From contig CAOKHR010000130.1 in the NCBI GenBank assembly GCA_948468325.1, positions 1 through 7,017 on the forward strand: 7,017 bases of DNA. Direction: 5' to 3'. The notes beneath the pieces are model-generated. The model saw only the letters and a list, made by a program, of their open reading frames with translations, ran no database searches and was not told where the DNA came from. The translations under genes and the position numbers were made by a program. Below, one piece after another: positions 1 through 6,299 of this stretch. The stretch's first letter is position 1; each line of letters begins with the position of its first letter. This DNA is from an uncultured Lachnospiraceae bacterium (GTDB lineage: Bacteria; Bacillota; Clostridia; Lachnospirales; Lachnospiraceae).

Positions 1-24
1 GCCGGAATGATTGAAATAGAATAA
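1..24 (+). CDS. feoA: Possible C-terminal end of FeoA (partial)
   Basis: The first seven codons read AGMIEIE and are followed by a TAA stop. An open frame ending just upstream of feoB, with a hydrophobic/acidic tail of this kind, fits the last beta-strand of the SH3-like protein FeoA, which is usually encoded directly before feoB. Only seven residues are visible, so the call rests mainly on gene order. It could be the end of any other protein, or chance. Confidence 0.4.
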   Translation, partial: AGMIEIE

Positions 25-40
25 ATTTTTTTGCCCAATG

Positions 41-56
41 GTTAGCTGAGACTAAT
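41..56. promoter_or_regulatory. GTTAG-N6-CTAAT dyad, candidate metal-repressor operator
   Basis: The core TTAG (42-45) and CTAA (52-55) form an inverted repeat around six bases, in the gap between the presumed feoA stop and feoB. Known DtxR/IdeR-family iron-repressor sites contain GGTTAG and CTAACC half-sites, and this sequence reads GGTTAG on its left side. The match is partial, the arms are only four perfect bases, and no convincing -35/-10 pair surrounds it. Iron control of feoB through this site is a hypothesis. Confidence 0.3.
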
Positions 57-112
57 AGAAGATAGCAAAGGCGTATAAAGGATAGTTGAAACAAATAGAG
101 AGGAGTAAGGAA

Positions 113-2293
113 ATGGCAGTAAAAATTGCATTGGCAGGTAACCCAAACTGCGGAAAGACAACATTATTCAATGCACTTACAGGCTCAAACCAGTTTGTAG
201 GAAACTGGCCGGGTGTTACGGTCGAGAAAAAAGAAGGAAAATTAAAAGGGCACAAAGACGTTACGATTATGGATTTGCCGGGAATTTATTCTCTGTCTCC
301 ATATACTTTAGAAGAGGTTGTTGCCAGAAATTACCTGATTATGGAAAGGCCGGATGCGATTATCAATATTGTGGACGGCACAAATATCGAGAGGAATTTG
401 TATCTGTCTACACAGATTATGGAACTTGGCATTCCCGTGATTATGGCAGTCAATATGATGGATATTGTAGAAAAGAACAAAGACCAGATACATATTGACA
501 AGCTGAGTAAAAAAATGGGCTGTGAAGTAGTCGGGATTTCTGCTTTAAAGGGAACAGGGATTGAAAAAGCAGCAGAAAAAGCAGTTGTGCTTGCAAAGAA
601 AAAGGGAACTGCCGTACCGGCACATAAATTCTGCAAAGAAGTGGAAGAAGCCGTGCATGAGGTAGAAGATAAGCTGAGTTTTGATATTCCCAAAGAGCAG
701 AGAAGATTTTTTGCAGTCAAACTTTTGGAAAAAGATGAAAAGATAAGAGAACAAATGAAGAACATTCCAGATGTTTCCGCCGAAATTAAGGCGCTGGAAG
801 ACAGATTTGACGATGATACGGAAAGTATTATTACAAATGAAAGATATGTTTATATTTCTTCCATTATACAGGAATGCTGCACCAAAAATAAGACGAATAC
901 GTTGACCCTTTCCGATAAGATTGATAAAATCGTAACAAACCGTATACTTGCACTGCCGATTTTTGCAGCAGTAATGTTTGTCGTATATTACGTGTCGGTT
1001 ACAACAGTCGGTACATGGGCAACAGACTGGGCAAATGACGGCGTGTTTGGTGAAGGCTGGAGTTTGTTTGGACTTGAAATCCCCGGTATTCCGGTACTTG
1101 TAGAGAATGCACTGAATGCAGTCGGGTGTGCGGACTGGCTGCAGGGACTTGTATTGGATGGTATCGTAGGCGGCGTAGGAGCTGTTTTGGGATTTGTTCC
1201 GCAGATGCTTGTGCTCTTTATCTTTCTGGCGTTTTTGGAGGCCTGCGGATATATGGCAAGAGTGGCGTTTATTATGGACCGTATTTTCCGTAAGTTCGGT
1301 CTTTCCGGAAAATCTTTTATCCCGATGCTGATTGGAACGGGATGCGGTGTACCCGGCGTTATGGCGTCAAGAACAATCGAAAACGACAGAGACCGTAAAA
1401 TGACGGTTATGACGACGACGTTTATACCCTGTGGGGCAAAGCTTCCGATCATTGCATTAATTGCAGGGGCATTTTTCAACAATTCCGGATGGGTATCTTT
1501 TAGTGCGTTTTTTGTAGGAATTGCGGCAGTTATCTGCTCCGGTATTATTTTAAAGAAAACAAAGATGTTTGCGGGAGATCCGGCTCCTTTTGTTATGGAG
1601 CTTCCTGCTTATCATATGCCGACAGTCGGCAATGTACTTAGAAGCATGTGGGAGCGCGGCTGGTCTTTTATCAAAAAAGCCGGAACAATTATATTACTGT
1701 CCGCAATCGTACTCTGGTTCCTGCAGGGATTTGGCTGGGCAGACGGCAGCTTTACAATGCTGGAAGCAGAAGAACTGGACAGCAGTATTTTAGCGGCAAT
1801 CGGCGGTATTCTGGCCCCCGTATTTGCACCGCTTGGCTGGGGTGACTGGAAGATGGCAGTTGCAGCAGTTACCGGATTGATTGCAAAGGAAAATGTTGTC
1901 ACTACATTTGGCGTACTTTTCGGTTATGCGGAAGTAGCAGAAGACGGAGCGGAAATCTGGGCAGCGCTTGCGGCAGGCATGTCTGCAGCTGCGGCATATT
2001 CATTCCTGGTATTTAATCTGCTCTGTGCGCCGTGCTTCGCGGCAATGGGAGCAATTAAGCGTGAGATGAATAACCGGAAGTGGTTCTGGTTTGCGATTGG
2101 CTATCAGACAATTTTAGCATATATCGTTTCACTCTGCGTATATCAGATTGGAACTTTTGCCACAACAGGCGCATTCGGAATCGGAACCGTAGTGGCGGTT
2201 ATACTGGTGGCGGTATTTATTTATCTTCTGGTGCGGCCATATAAGGAAAGCAATAGATTAGAAGTAAATGTTAAAATGGCTAAGGCAAAATAA
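113..2293 (+). CDS. feoB: Ferrous iron transporter FeoB
   Basis: FeoB is the inner-membrane Fe(II) uptake protein, with a cytosolic GTPase domain that controls a polytopic membrane channel. The 726-aa product has all G motifs: G1 GNPNCGKT (9-16), switch I around T36, G3 DLPG (54-57), G4 NMMD (114-117) and G5 SAL (143-145). A helical GDI-like linker follows (about 170-265). Membrane segments start near residue 278. The first Gate region carries GTGCGVPG (408-415) and FIPCGAKLP (437-445). The second carries AKENVVTTFG (591-600) and CAPC (638-641), so the conserved membrane cysteines are present. The ATG at 113 is chosen because AGGAG (101-105) sits 7 nt upstream and the protein then opens with the usual MAVKIALAGNPNCGKT. 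A TTG at 86 in the same frame would add nine unlikely residues. Length is normal and no frameshift is seen. It is probably transcribed with the upstream feoA and the downstream Cys-rich gene. Confidence 0.97.
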   Translation: MAVKIALAGNPNCGKTTLFNALTGSNQFVGNWPGVTVEKKEGKLKGHKDVTIMDLPGIYSLSPYTLEEVVARNYLIMERPDAIINIVDGTNIERNLYLSTQIMELGIPVIMAVNMMDIVEKNKDQIHIDKLSKKMGCEVVGISALKGTGIEKAAEKAVVLAKKKGTAVPAHKFCKEVEEAVHEVEDKLSFDIPKEQRRFFAVKLLEKDEKIREQMKNIPDVSAEIKALEDRFDDDTESIITNERYVYISSIIQECCTKNKTNTLTLSDKIDKIVTNRILALPIFAAVMFVVYYVSVTTVGTWATDWANDGVFGEGWSLFGLEIPGIPVLVENALNAVGCADWLQGLVLDGIVGGVGAVLGFVPQMLVLFIFLAFLEACGYMARVAFIMDRIFRKFGLSGKSFIPMLIGTGCGVPGVMASRTIENDRDRKMTVMTTTFIPCGAKLPIIALIAGAFFNNSGWVSFSAFFVGIAAVICSGIILKKTKMFAGDPAPFVMELPAYHMPTVGNVLRSMWERGWSFIKKAGTIILLSAIVLWFLQGFGWADGSFTMLEAEELDSSILAAIGGILAPVFAPLGWGDWKMAVAAVTGLIAKENVVTTFGVLFGYAEVAEDGAEIWAALAAGMSAAAAYSFLVFNLLCAPCFAAMGAIKREMNNRKWFWFAIGYQTILAYIVSLCVYQIGTFATTGAFGIGTVVAVILVAVFIYLLVRPYKESNRLEVNVKMAKAK

Positions 2294-2295
2294 AG

Positions 2296-2354
2296 GTAAC
2301 AGTTTAACCTGGGACTTTGCACTGGCTGCAAAGTCCGTAAGGCTGAACTGTTAC
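2296..2354 (+). other. Long compound hairpin between feoB and its Cys-rich partner gene
   Basis: Starting 3 nt after the feoB stop, bases 2296-2309 pair with 2341-2354 (13 of 14 positions, counting one G-U pair; one A-C mismatch). Inside, 2312-2320 (GGACTTTGC) pairs perfectly with 2328-2336 (GCAAAGTCC) around a 7-nt loop. A small asymmetric internal loop (2 nt against 4 nt) separates the two stems. No T-tract follows, so it does not look like an intrinsic terminator. It lies just upstream of the next ribosome binding site (2360-2365). It may stabilise or process the mRNA, or tune expression of the small downstream gene relative to feoB. The pairing is read directly; the role is inferred. Confidence 0.7.
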
Positions 2355-2374
2355 AAATAAAGGAGATGTGTATT

Positions 2375-2506
2375 ATGGGAACATTTATTGTGGGCTGTAT
2401 TGTAGCAGGCTGCGCTGCGCTTGCAATGCGCAGTATAATAGGAAGTAAAAAGAAAGGCAAATTATCCTGCGGCGGTGACTGCGGGCACTGCAGCGGATGC
2501 CATTAA
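2375..2506 (+). CDS. FeoB-associated Cys-rich membrane protein
   Basis: This 43-aa protein has one N-terminal hydrophobic segment (about residues 3-18, with Cys8 and Cys13), a basic stretch SKKKGK (24-29) and a short Cys-rich tail with Cys32, Cys36, Cys39 and Cys42 ending in His43. This layout matches the FeoB-associated Cys-rich membrane protein family (Pfam PF12669), whose members are typically encoded right after feoB in Firmicutes. The tail could bind iron or another metal at the membrane face, but the function of the family is not established as far as I know. AAGGAG (2360-2365) lies 9 nt before the chosen ATG. An in-frame ATG at 2366 directly abuts that site and is less likely. The gene is closed by a terminator 12 nt after its stop. 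Confidence 0.88.
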   Translation: MGTFIVGCIVAGCAALAMRSIIGSKKKGKLSCGGDCGHCSGCH

Positions 2507-2518
2507 CCCCCTAAAATA

Positions 2519-2552
2519 GACGGCTGTCACTTATGTGGCAGCCGTCTTCATA
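2519..2552 (+). terminator. Intrinsic terminator of the feo operon
   Basis: A 12-bp stem pairs 2519-2530 (GACGGCTGTCAC) with 2535-2546 (GTGGCAGCCGTC), with one T-G wobble and a TTAT loop. A T-rich but interrupted tract (TTCATATATTCTT) follows. It lies just after the Cys-rich gene and before the next promoter, so it ends the feo transcript. Confidence 0.88.
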
Positions 2553-2572
2553 TATTCTTAAGATTCGTTTTA

Positions 2573-2601
2573 TTGAACAGACAGATTTTTTATGATACAA
2601 T
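2573..2601 (+). promoter_or_regulatory. Sigma-A promoter for the protease/ABC operon
   Basis: TTGAAC (2573-2578) and TACAAT (2596-2601) are separated by exactly 17 bp, and TG at 2593-2594 gives an extended -10 element. Transcription would start near 2608, leaving a leader of roughly 27 nt before the ATG at 2635. A strong GGGGGA ribosome binding site (2623-2628) follows. Confidence 0.75.
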
Positions 2602-2634
2602 TTAGAAAATTTTAAGGCATAAGGGGGATGCGTT

Positions 2635-3609
2635 ATGGAGAAATGGCTGAAGACGCCGAAAGCTGTTTATCTGGCGCGAGAGTCCAAAAAGGGACTGCAC
2701 TGGGCAATAGAGATTTTAGTTTTTATTGCCGTGTTTGTTGTATGCGCGATTGCTGAAGTGCTGGTGGTAACTCCGGTGGAGGCAGTGTTTTTGCTGAGTA
2801 ATCAGCGTTTTCTGGACGCGGCGGCGACTGGCGATGCAGAATTTGCAAAACACATCGCATGGGCTGCCATGGGAGAGAATCCGGACTGGCATATGATTGC
2901 ATCGCTGTTTTCAACGGGAGTCATGATATTGCTGATAATATTGTTCTGTCGGCTGATTCAGAAGCGGAAGCTTACATCCATCGGTTTTGTAAAAAAAGGA
3001 TTTCTGAAAGAATATATCAAAGGCATTGCGGCAGGAGCGGCATTGTTTTCTGCGGCAGTACTGATCTGCGTCGTGACAGGAGCGTTAAAGATTGAATACG
3101 TGGCCGGAACGTTTACATTGCCTCTGCTGCTTTTATTTGCGGCCGGATATATGGTTCAGGGAATGGCGGAGGAAGTGCTCTGCAGAGGATATTTTATGGT
3201 ATCTCTGGGACGCAGATATTCTATGACAACAGCAGTTCTTATCAATTCTGTGGCATTTGCGGCGCTGCACCTTTTAAATCCCGGCATTGCGCCTCTTGCA
3301 ATTATAAATTTAACATTATTCGGTATTTTTGCATCTGTCTGTTTTATCAAAACAGAAAATATCTGGCTGATTGGAGCTTTGCATTCCGTATGGAATCTGG
3401 TACAGGGAAATATATATGGGATTAAAGTCAGCGGCGGAACTTCGCAATGCACAGTACTTACTTCTGTTATGGCAGAGGGGAAAGAGTTTTTAAACGGCGG
3501 AGATTTTGGACTGGAAGGAGGATTGGCAGTTACAGTTGTACTTGCAGCCGGAACGGCATTTCTTTTGTTTTACAAAAATAAAAATAATTTGGCGGTGAAA
3601 GAATCATGA
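2635..3609 (+). CDS. CPBP-family (CAAX-like) intramembrane metalloprotease
   Basis: The 324-aa product is a polytopic membrane protein with the three CPBP/Abi motifs in order: EEVLCR (E179, E180, R184), FAALH (F208, H212) and HSVWN (H250, N254). These Glu and His residues form the presumed metal/catalytic centre inside the membrane. Hydrophobic segments lie near residues 25-50, 87-107, 127-148, 160-178, 195-210, 222-240 and 297-314; the last one follows the catalytic core. A loop at about 55-85, between the first two segments, is fairly polar. Family members include eukaryotic Rce1-like CAAX proteases and bacterial proteins in bacteriocin maturation or self-immunity; the substrate cannot be deduced here. 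GGGGGA lies 6 nt upstream of the ATG. The stop overlaps the next start as ATGA, so translation with the ABC ATPase is probably coupled. Confidence 0.92.
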   Translation: MEKWLKTPKAVYLARESKKGLHWAIEILVFIAVFVVCAIAEVLVVTPVEAVFLLSNQRFLDAAATGDAEFAKHIAWAAMGENPDWHMIASLFSTGVMILLIILFCRLIQKRKLTSIGFVKKGFLKEYIKGIAAGAALFSAAVLICVVTGALKIEYVAGTFTLPLLLLFAAGYMVQGMAEEVLCRGYFMVSLGRRYSMTTAVLINSVAFAALHLLNPGIAPLAIINLTLFGIFASVCFIKTENIWLIGALHSVWNLVQGNIYGIKVSGGTSQCTVLTSVMAEGKEFLNGGDFGLEGGLAVTVVLAAGTAFLLFYKNKNNLAVKES

Positions 3610-4496
3610 AATTGGAATTAAAAAACATACATAAAAGTTTTGGAGATAAGCAGGTATTAAAAGGAATTTCTTTTTCGGCGGAAAGCGGAAAGGCGTTTGG
3701 ACTGCTTGGCCGCAACGGCGCCGGAAAAACTACCACAATCCGTATCCTGATGGATGTATTCGGCGCAAATGACGGTGAGATTTTTATTGACGGCAGTCAT
3801 ATTGATTATACCAAAATCAAGACGGGATATTTGCCGGAGGAGAGAGGCCTTTATCCGAAAAAGAAAATTATTGATCAGTTGATTTATTTTGCGGAATTGA
3901 ATGGAATGAAACGTCAGGAAGCAGTAAAGTCAATTGATTACTGGCTGGAACGTCTCGGTATGGCAGAGTACAGAGGAAAGCGCTTAGATACCCTGTCTAA
4001 GGGGAACCAGCAGAAAATCCAGCTGGTAACCGCACTTGCCCACAATCCGGACATTGTAATTTTAGATGAGCCGTTTTCCGGTTTGGATCCGGTGAATGCC
4101 ATGATTTTAAAGGATGTGGTAAAAGAAGAAATTGCAAATGGGAAAATTGTGCTGTTTTCCAGCCATCAGATGAATTACATTGAAGAGTTTTGTGACAGTA
4201 TTGCCATATTAAACAGTGGAAAAATTGTTTTGCAGGGTGATATTTATAAAATTAAGCATAACTATGTAAGGGATAAGCTGGTTGTACGTTCCGAAGATGC
4301 AGATGCAATCAGAAATGCGCTTGGCAGCTGCTGTGTAAAGACAGATGAGAAAGAGCTGCTCATCCGCTTGACGTCTGCAGAAGAAAAACAAAAGATGATG
4401 AAGCAGTTAACAGAAGCTTATGATATTGATGAAATCAAAGTATTTGAACCGTCACTGAATGATATTTTTGTAGAGTATGCAAAAGAGCAGTATTAA
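3606..4496 (+). CDS. ABC transporter ATP-binding protein, NatA/YhaQ type
   Basis: This 296-aa cytosolic ATPase powers the membrane protein encoded next to it. Visible motifs are Walker A GRNGAGKT (35-42), signature LSKGNQQ (130-136), Walker B IVILDEP (150-156), D-loop SGLD (158-161) and the switch His187. The Q-loop region reads GYLPEERGLYP (74-84), with Glu where many ABC proteins have Gln. This LPEERGLY form is characteristic of the NatA/YhaQ branch and not a defect. About 80 C-terminal residues (215-296) form the extra domain (DUF4162-like) found in this subgroup. Known relatives act in Na+ efflux (NatA) or in drug or peptide export, so the substrate remains open. The start codon overlaps the protease stop (ATGA), and GGCGGTGA (3591-3598) can serve as ribosome binding site. 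Confidence 0.93.
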   Translation: MKLELKNIHKSFGDKQVLKGISFSAESGKAFGLLGRNGAGKTTTIRILMDVFGANDGEIFIDGSHIDYTKIKTGYLPEERGLYPKKKIIDQLIYFAELNGMKRQEAVKSIDYWLERLGMAEYRGKRLDTLSKGNQQKIQLVTALAHNPDIVILDEPFSGLDPVNAMILKDVVKEEIANGKIVLFSSHQMNYIEEFCDSIAILNSGKIVLQGDIYKIKHNYVRDKLVVRSEDADAIRNALGSCCVKTDEKELLIRLTSAEEKQKMMKQLTEAYDIDEIKVFEPSLNDIFVEYAKEQY

Positions 4497-4509
4497 GGAG
4501 ACAAAATTT

Positions 4510-5772
4510 ATGAAACAGTTTGGGACAATATTCAAATTTGAATTGAAAAATTATCTTAAGAATAAAATATTCGCGGGTGTTACCGTTTTTTTGGTTGCAG
4601 TTATTGCAGTTGTTATGTTTTTCCCCAGTATTATGGATGCTATTAACGGTGATGAAGCGCAATCAGAGGATGGAAAAGAAATAGAAGCTGTCGAAATTAC
4701 CGGAATTATGCTGCTTGGTACAAATGGCGTAGAAAATGGTGAAGAGATACGGCAGTCTTTTGGGGAAGCGTTTTTGGAATACGAAGTTCTTTTAAGTGAA
4801 GATGATCCGGATGTGATAAAAGAAAAAGTGACTTCCGGTGAGGCAGAATGTGCATTTGTATTAAACAGCCCGACTTCTTATACTTATTATGTCAATAATC
4901 TTTCTATGTATGACATGAATACGGAGATTGCAGACGAACTATTAAAAACTATGTATGGACAAAATGCCATGGTAAATGGAGGAATGTCGCCGGAGGAAGC
5001 GAGGGATATTCTTGCAGTACAGATTGAGCATGAAACGGAAAGCCTTGGCAAAGATCAGATGCAGAATTTCTTCTATACGTATATTATGATTTTTGCATTG
5101 TATATGGTAATTCTGCTTTACGGGCAGATGGTTGCAACAAATGTGGCGACAGAAAAGAGCTCAAGGGCAATGGAGCTTTTGATAACAAGTGCGAAGCCGG
5201 TCAGTATGATGTTCGGAAAGGTAATTGCGTCCTGCCTGGCCGGATTTATACAGATTCTGGTGGTATTCGGTTCGGCGATTTTATTCTATAATCTCAATCA
5301 GAGCAGCTGGGAAGGAAATATGATTATTGCATCTATTTTTGATATGCCGCCGGAGCTTCTTGTATACATGCTGGTTTTCTTTGTACTGGGCTTCTTAATT
5401 TACGCATTTATGTTTGGGGCGATTGGCTCTATGGCATCTAAGCTGGAAGATATTAATACATCGGTTATGCCGGTGACGCTGCTGTTTATTGCAGGATTTA
5501 TCGTAGTTATGATGTCTATGTCAAGCGGAGATGTGGACAGTCTTTTGATGCGTATCTGCTCTTATGTGCCTTTTACTTCCCCGATGGCGATGTTTACACG
5601 TATTGCAATGAGTACGGTGCCGCTTTATGAAGTGGCAGTTTCGATTATTATTCTGATTGGAACCGTTATTGCAATCGGAGTAGCTGCCGCCAAAATATAT
5701 CGTGTCGGCGTATTGCTCTACGGAACAACGCCTAAGATCGGATCAATTATAAAAGCAATGAGAAAAGCATAA
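4510..5772 (+). CDS. ABC-2 type permease, NatB/YhaP-like
   Basis: The 420-aa product is the membrane partner of the preceding ATPase. It has a cytosolic amphipathic start (1-18), a first membrane segment (about 21-40), a large polar extracytoplasmic domain (about 45-185), and five more membrane segments near 188-210, 235-262, 282-308, 317-337 and 373-395. The loop after the second segment has the ATEKSSRAMELLITS motif (213-227) typical of NatB-like permeases (ABC2_membrane_3 type). Start choice: AAGGAG (4495-4500) lies 9 nt before the ATG at 4510. An in-frame ATG at 4477, inside the ATPase gene, would add 11 residues and lacks such a site. The spacing of 13 bp to the ATPase supports one operon. 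The large external domain may be where the substrate is taken or released. Confidence 0.92.
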   Translation: MKQFGTIFKFELKNYLKNKIFAGVTVFLVAVIAVVMFFPSIMDAINGDEAQSEDGKEIEAVEITGIMLLGTNGVENGEEIRQSFGEAFLEYEVLLSEDDPDVIKEKVTSGEAECAFVLNSPTSYTYYVNNLSMYDMNTEIADELLKTMYGQNAMVNGGMSPEEARDILAVQIEHETESLGKDQMQNFFYTYIMIFALYMVILLYGQMVATNVATEKSSRAMELLITSAKPVSMMFGKVIASCLAGFIQILVVFGSAILFYNLNQSSWEGNMIIASIFDMPPELLVYMLVFFVLGFLIYAFMFGAIGSMASKLEDINTSVMPVTLLFIAGFIVVMMSMSSGDVDSLLMRICSYVPFTSPMAMFTRIAMSTVPLYEVAVSIIILIGTVIAIGVAAAKIYRVGVLLYGTTPKIGSIIKAMRKA

Positions 5773-5778
5773 AAAATA

Positions 5779-5886
5779 TATACCCAAAGGGCATCCCAAT
5801 ATGACAAACTCCTGCGGAGTTGTCACATAATGTATACCCAAAGGGCATCCCGACATGACAAACTCCTGCGGAGTTGTCACATAATG
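5779..5886. repeat. Two tandem 54-bp repeats with a bulged hairpin
   Basis: Copy 1 is 5779-5832 and copy 2 is 5833-5886. They are identical except at two positions (5798 A / 5852 G and 5800 T / 5854 C). Each copy starts TATACCCAAAGGGCATCCC and contains an inverted repeat (5802-5825 and 5856-5879): TGACA-ACTCC paired with GGAGT-TGTCA around TGC, with one bulged A. Each also carries short CCC/GGG/CCC runs that could form competing hairpins. The array ends with the first four bases of a third unit (TATA, 5887-5890). It fills the gap between the ABC permease and the ferredoxin. On the minus strand it reads as an 18-residue in-frame peptide repeat, but no start site or gene context supports translation. 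It resembles a REP/BIME-type or MITE-like interspersed element, and its hairpins may also block or attenuate read-through. Confidence 0.9.
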
Positions 5887-5945
5887 TATAAAATTTCTCT
5901 TTTTGGAAAATATTATGATGAATATAGAAAAAGGAGGAATACATT

Positions 5946-6134
5946 ATGCGTGCAGTAGTAGATAAGGATACCTGCATTGGCTGCGGTCTGTGTGCGTCAA
6001 CAGAGCCGGAGGTATTTGAGATGGATACAGACGGCAAAGCAGTCAGTATTGCAGATACAACCGATGCAAACAGGGAATCTGTAGAAGCCTGCATCACCGG
6101 ATGTCCGGTGAATGCAATTCATGCGGAAGAATAA
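5946..6134 (+). CDS. Small [4Fe-4S] ferredoxin
   Basis: This 62-aa acidic soluble electron carrier has CIGCGLC (Cys10, Cys13, Cys16) and a distal CPVNAI motif with Cys53, which together bind one [4Fe-4S] cluster. The fold and length match single-cluster ferredoxins like that of Thermotoga maritima. In that type a Cys near position 20 commonly makes a structural disulfide; here the place is Glu20 (CASTEPEVFE), and an additional Cys49 sits four residues before Cys53. The ribosome binding site AAGGAGG (5931-5937) is 8 nt before the ATG. A TATGAT at 5914-5919 could be a -10 element, but no good -35 is visible. The gene seems to be a single transcription unit between the repeat array and a terminator. 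Its redox partner is not indicated by the neighbours. Confidence 0.95.
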   Translation: MRAVVDKDTCIGCGLCASTEPEVFEMDTDGKAVSIADTTDANRESVEACITGCPVNAIHAEE

Positions 6135-6150
6135 ATCAGTTATATAAATA

Positions 6151-6207
6151 TCAGGGCAGGACTAGTACAGAGAGAAATCTCTGATAGCCGGCCCTGAAAT
6201 TTTTTTG
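6151..6207 (+). terminator. Multi-part intrinsic terminator after the ferredoxin
   Basis: A basal stem pairs TCAGGGC (6151-6157) with GCCCTGA (6191-6197) and is followed by AA and seven T residues (6200-6206). Inside, GG (6159-6160) can pair with CC (6188-6189) and CTA (6162-6164) with TAG (6185-6187). At the tip CAGAGA (6168-6173) pairs with TCTCTG (6178-6183) around a GAAA tetraloop. The whole forms one long interrupted rod with a GNRA-type cap. Confidence 0.9.
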
Positions 6208-6216
6208 TTTCCCATG

Positions 6217-6245
6217 TTTACATTTGGCAGCGGAACGATTATGAT
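6217..6245 (+). promoter_or_regulatory. Sigma-A promoter for the PurF-like gene
   Basis: TTTACA (6217-6222) and TATGAT (6240-6245) are separated by 17 bp, each one mismatch from consensus. Transcription would start near 6252, leaving a leader of about 48 nt before the ATG at 6300. The promoter begins about 10 bp after the preceding terminator T-tract, so the PurF-like gene is independent of the ferredoxin. Confidence 0.75.
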
Positions 6246-6299
6246 AAAACAGGTATTAATGTGTTGGCATACATTTTATGAAAGAAATGAGGAATAAGT

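Noticed and set aside
86..112. Upstream TTG start for feoB at 86
   Set aside because: It would add nine residues not expected before the G1 motif, and the AGGAG at 101-105 is correctly placed for the ATG at 113.
331..1482. Minus-strand open frames inside feoB (144 aa at 331-765 and 164 aa at 988-1482)
   Set aside because: They lie antisense to a clearly conserved gene, show low-complexity Ser/Pro-rich composition and no recognisable motif. They are reading-frame shadows.
2366..2374. Earlier ATG (2366) for the Cys-rich small protein
   Set aside because: It touches the AAGGAG ribosome binding site directly, whereas the ATG at 2375 has a normal 9-nt spacing.
4477..4509. Earlier ATG (4477) for the ABC permease
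   Set aside because: It lies inside the ATPase gene without a suitable ribosome binding site; AAGGAG at 4495-4500 supports the ATG at 4510.
5779..5886. CRISPR array
   Set aside because: The whole 54-bp unit is repeated head to tail without unique spacers, there are only two copies, and no cas gene is nearby.
5874..5894. Promoter using TTGTCA (5874-5879) in repeat copy 2
   Set aside because: TTGTCA is part of the hairpin arm, and the nearest TATAAA/TAAAAT sequences are only 7-9 bp away. At 17 bp there is no -10-like hexamer.
5747..6097. Minus-strand 116-aa frame across the 54-bp repeats
   Set aside because: Its start lies inside the ferredoxin gene on the opposite strand and about half of it is antisense to that gene. 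The peptide repeat simply follows from a 54-bp unit with no stop in that frame.
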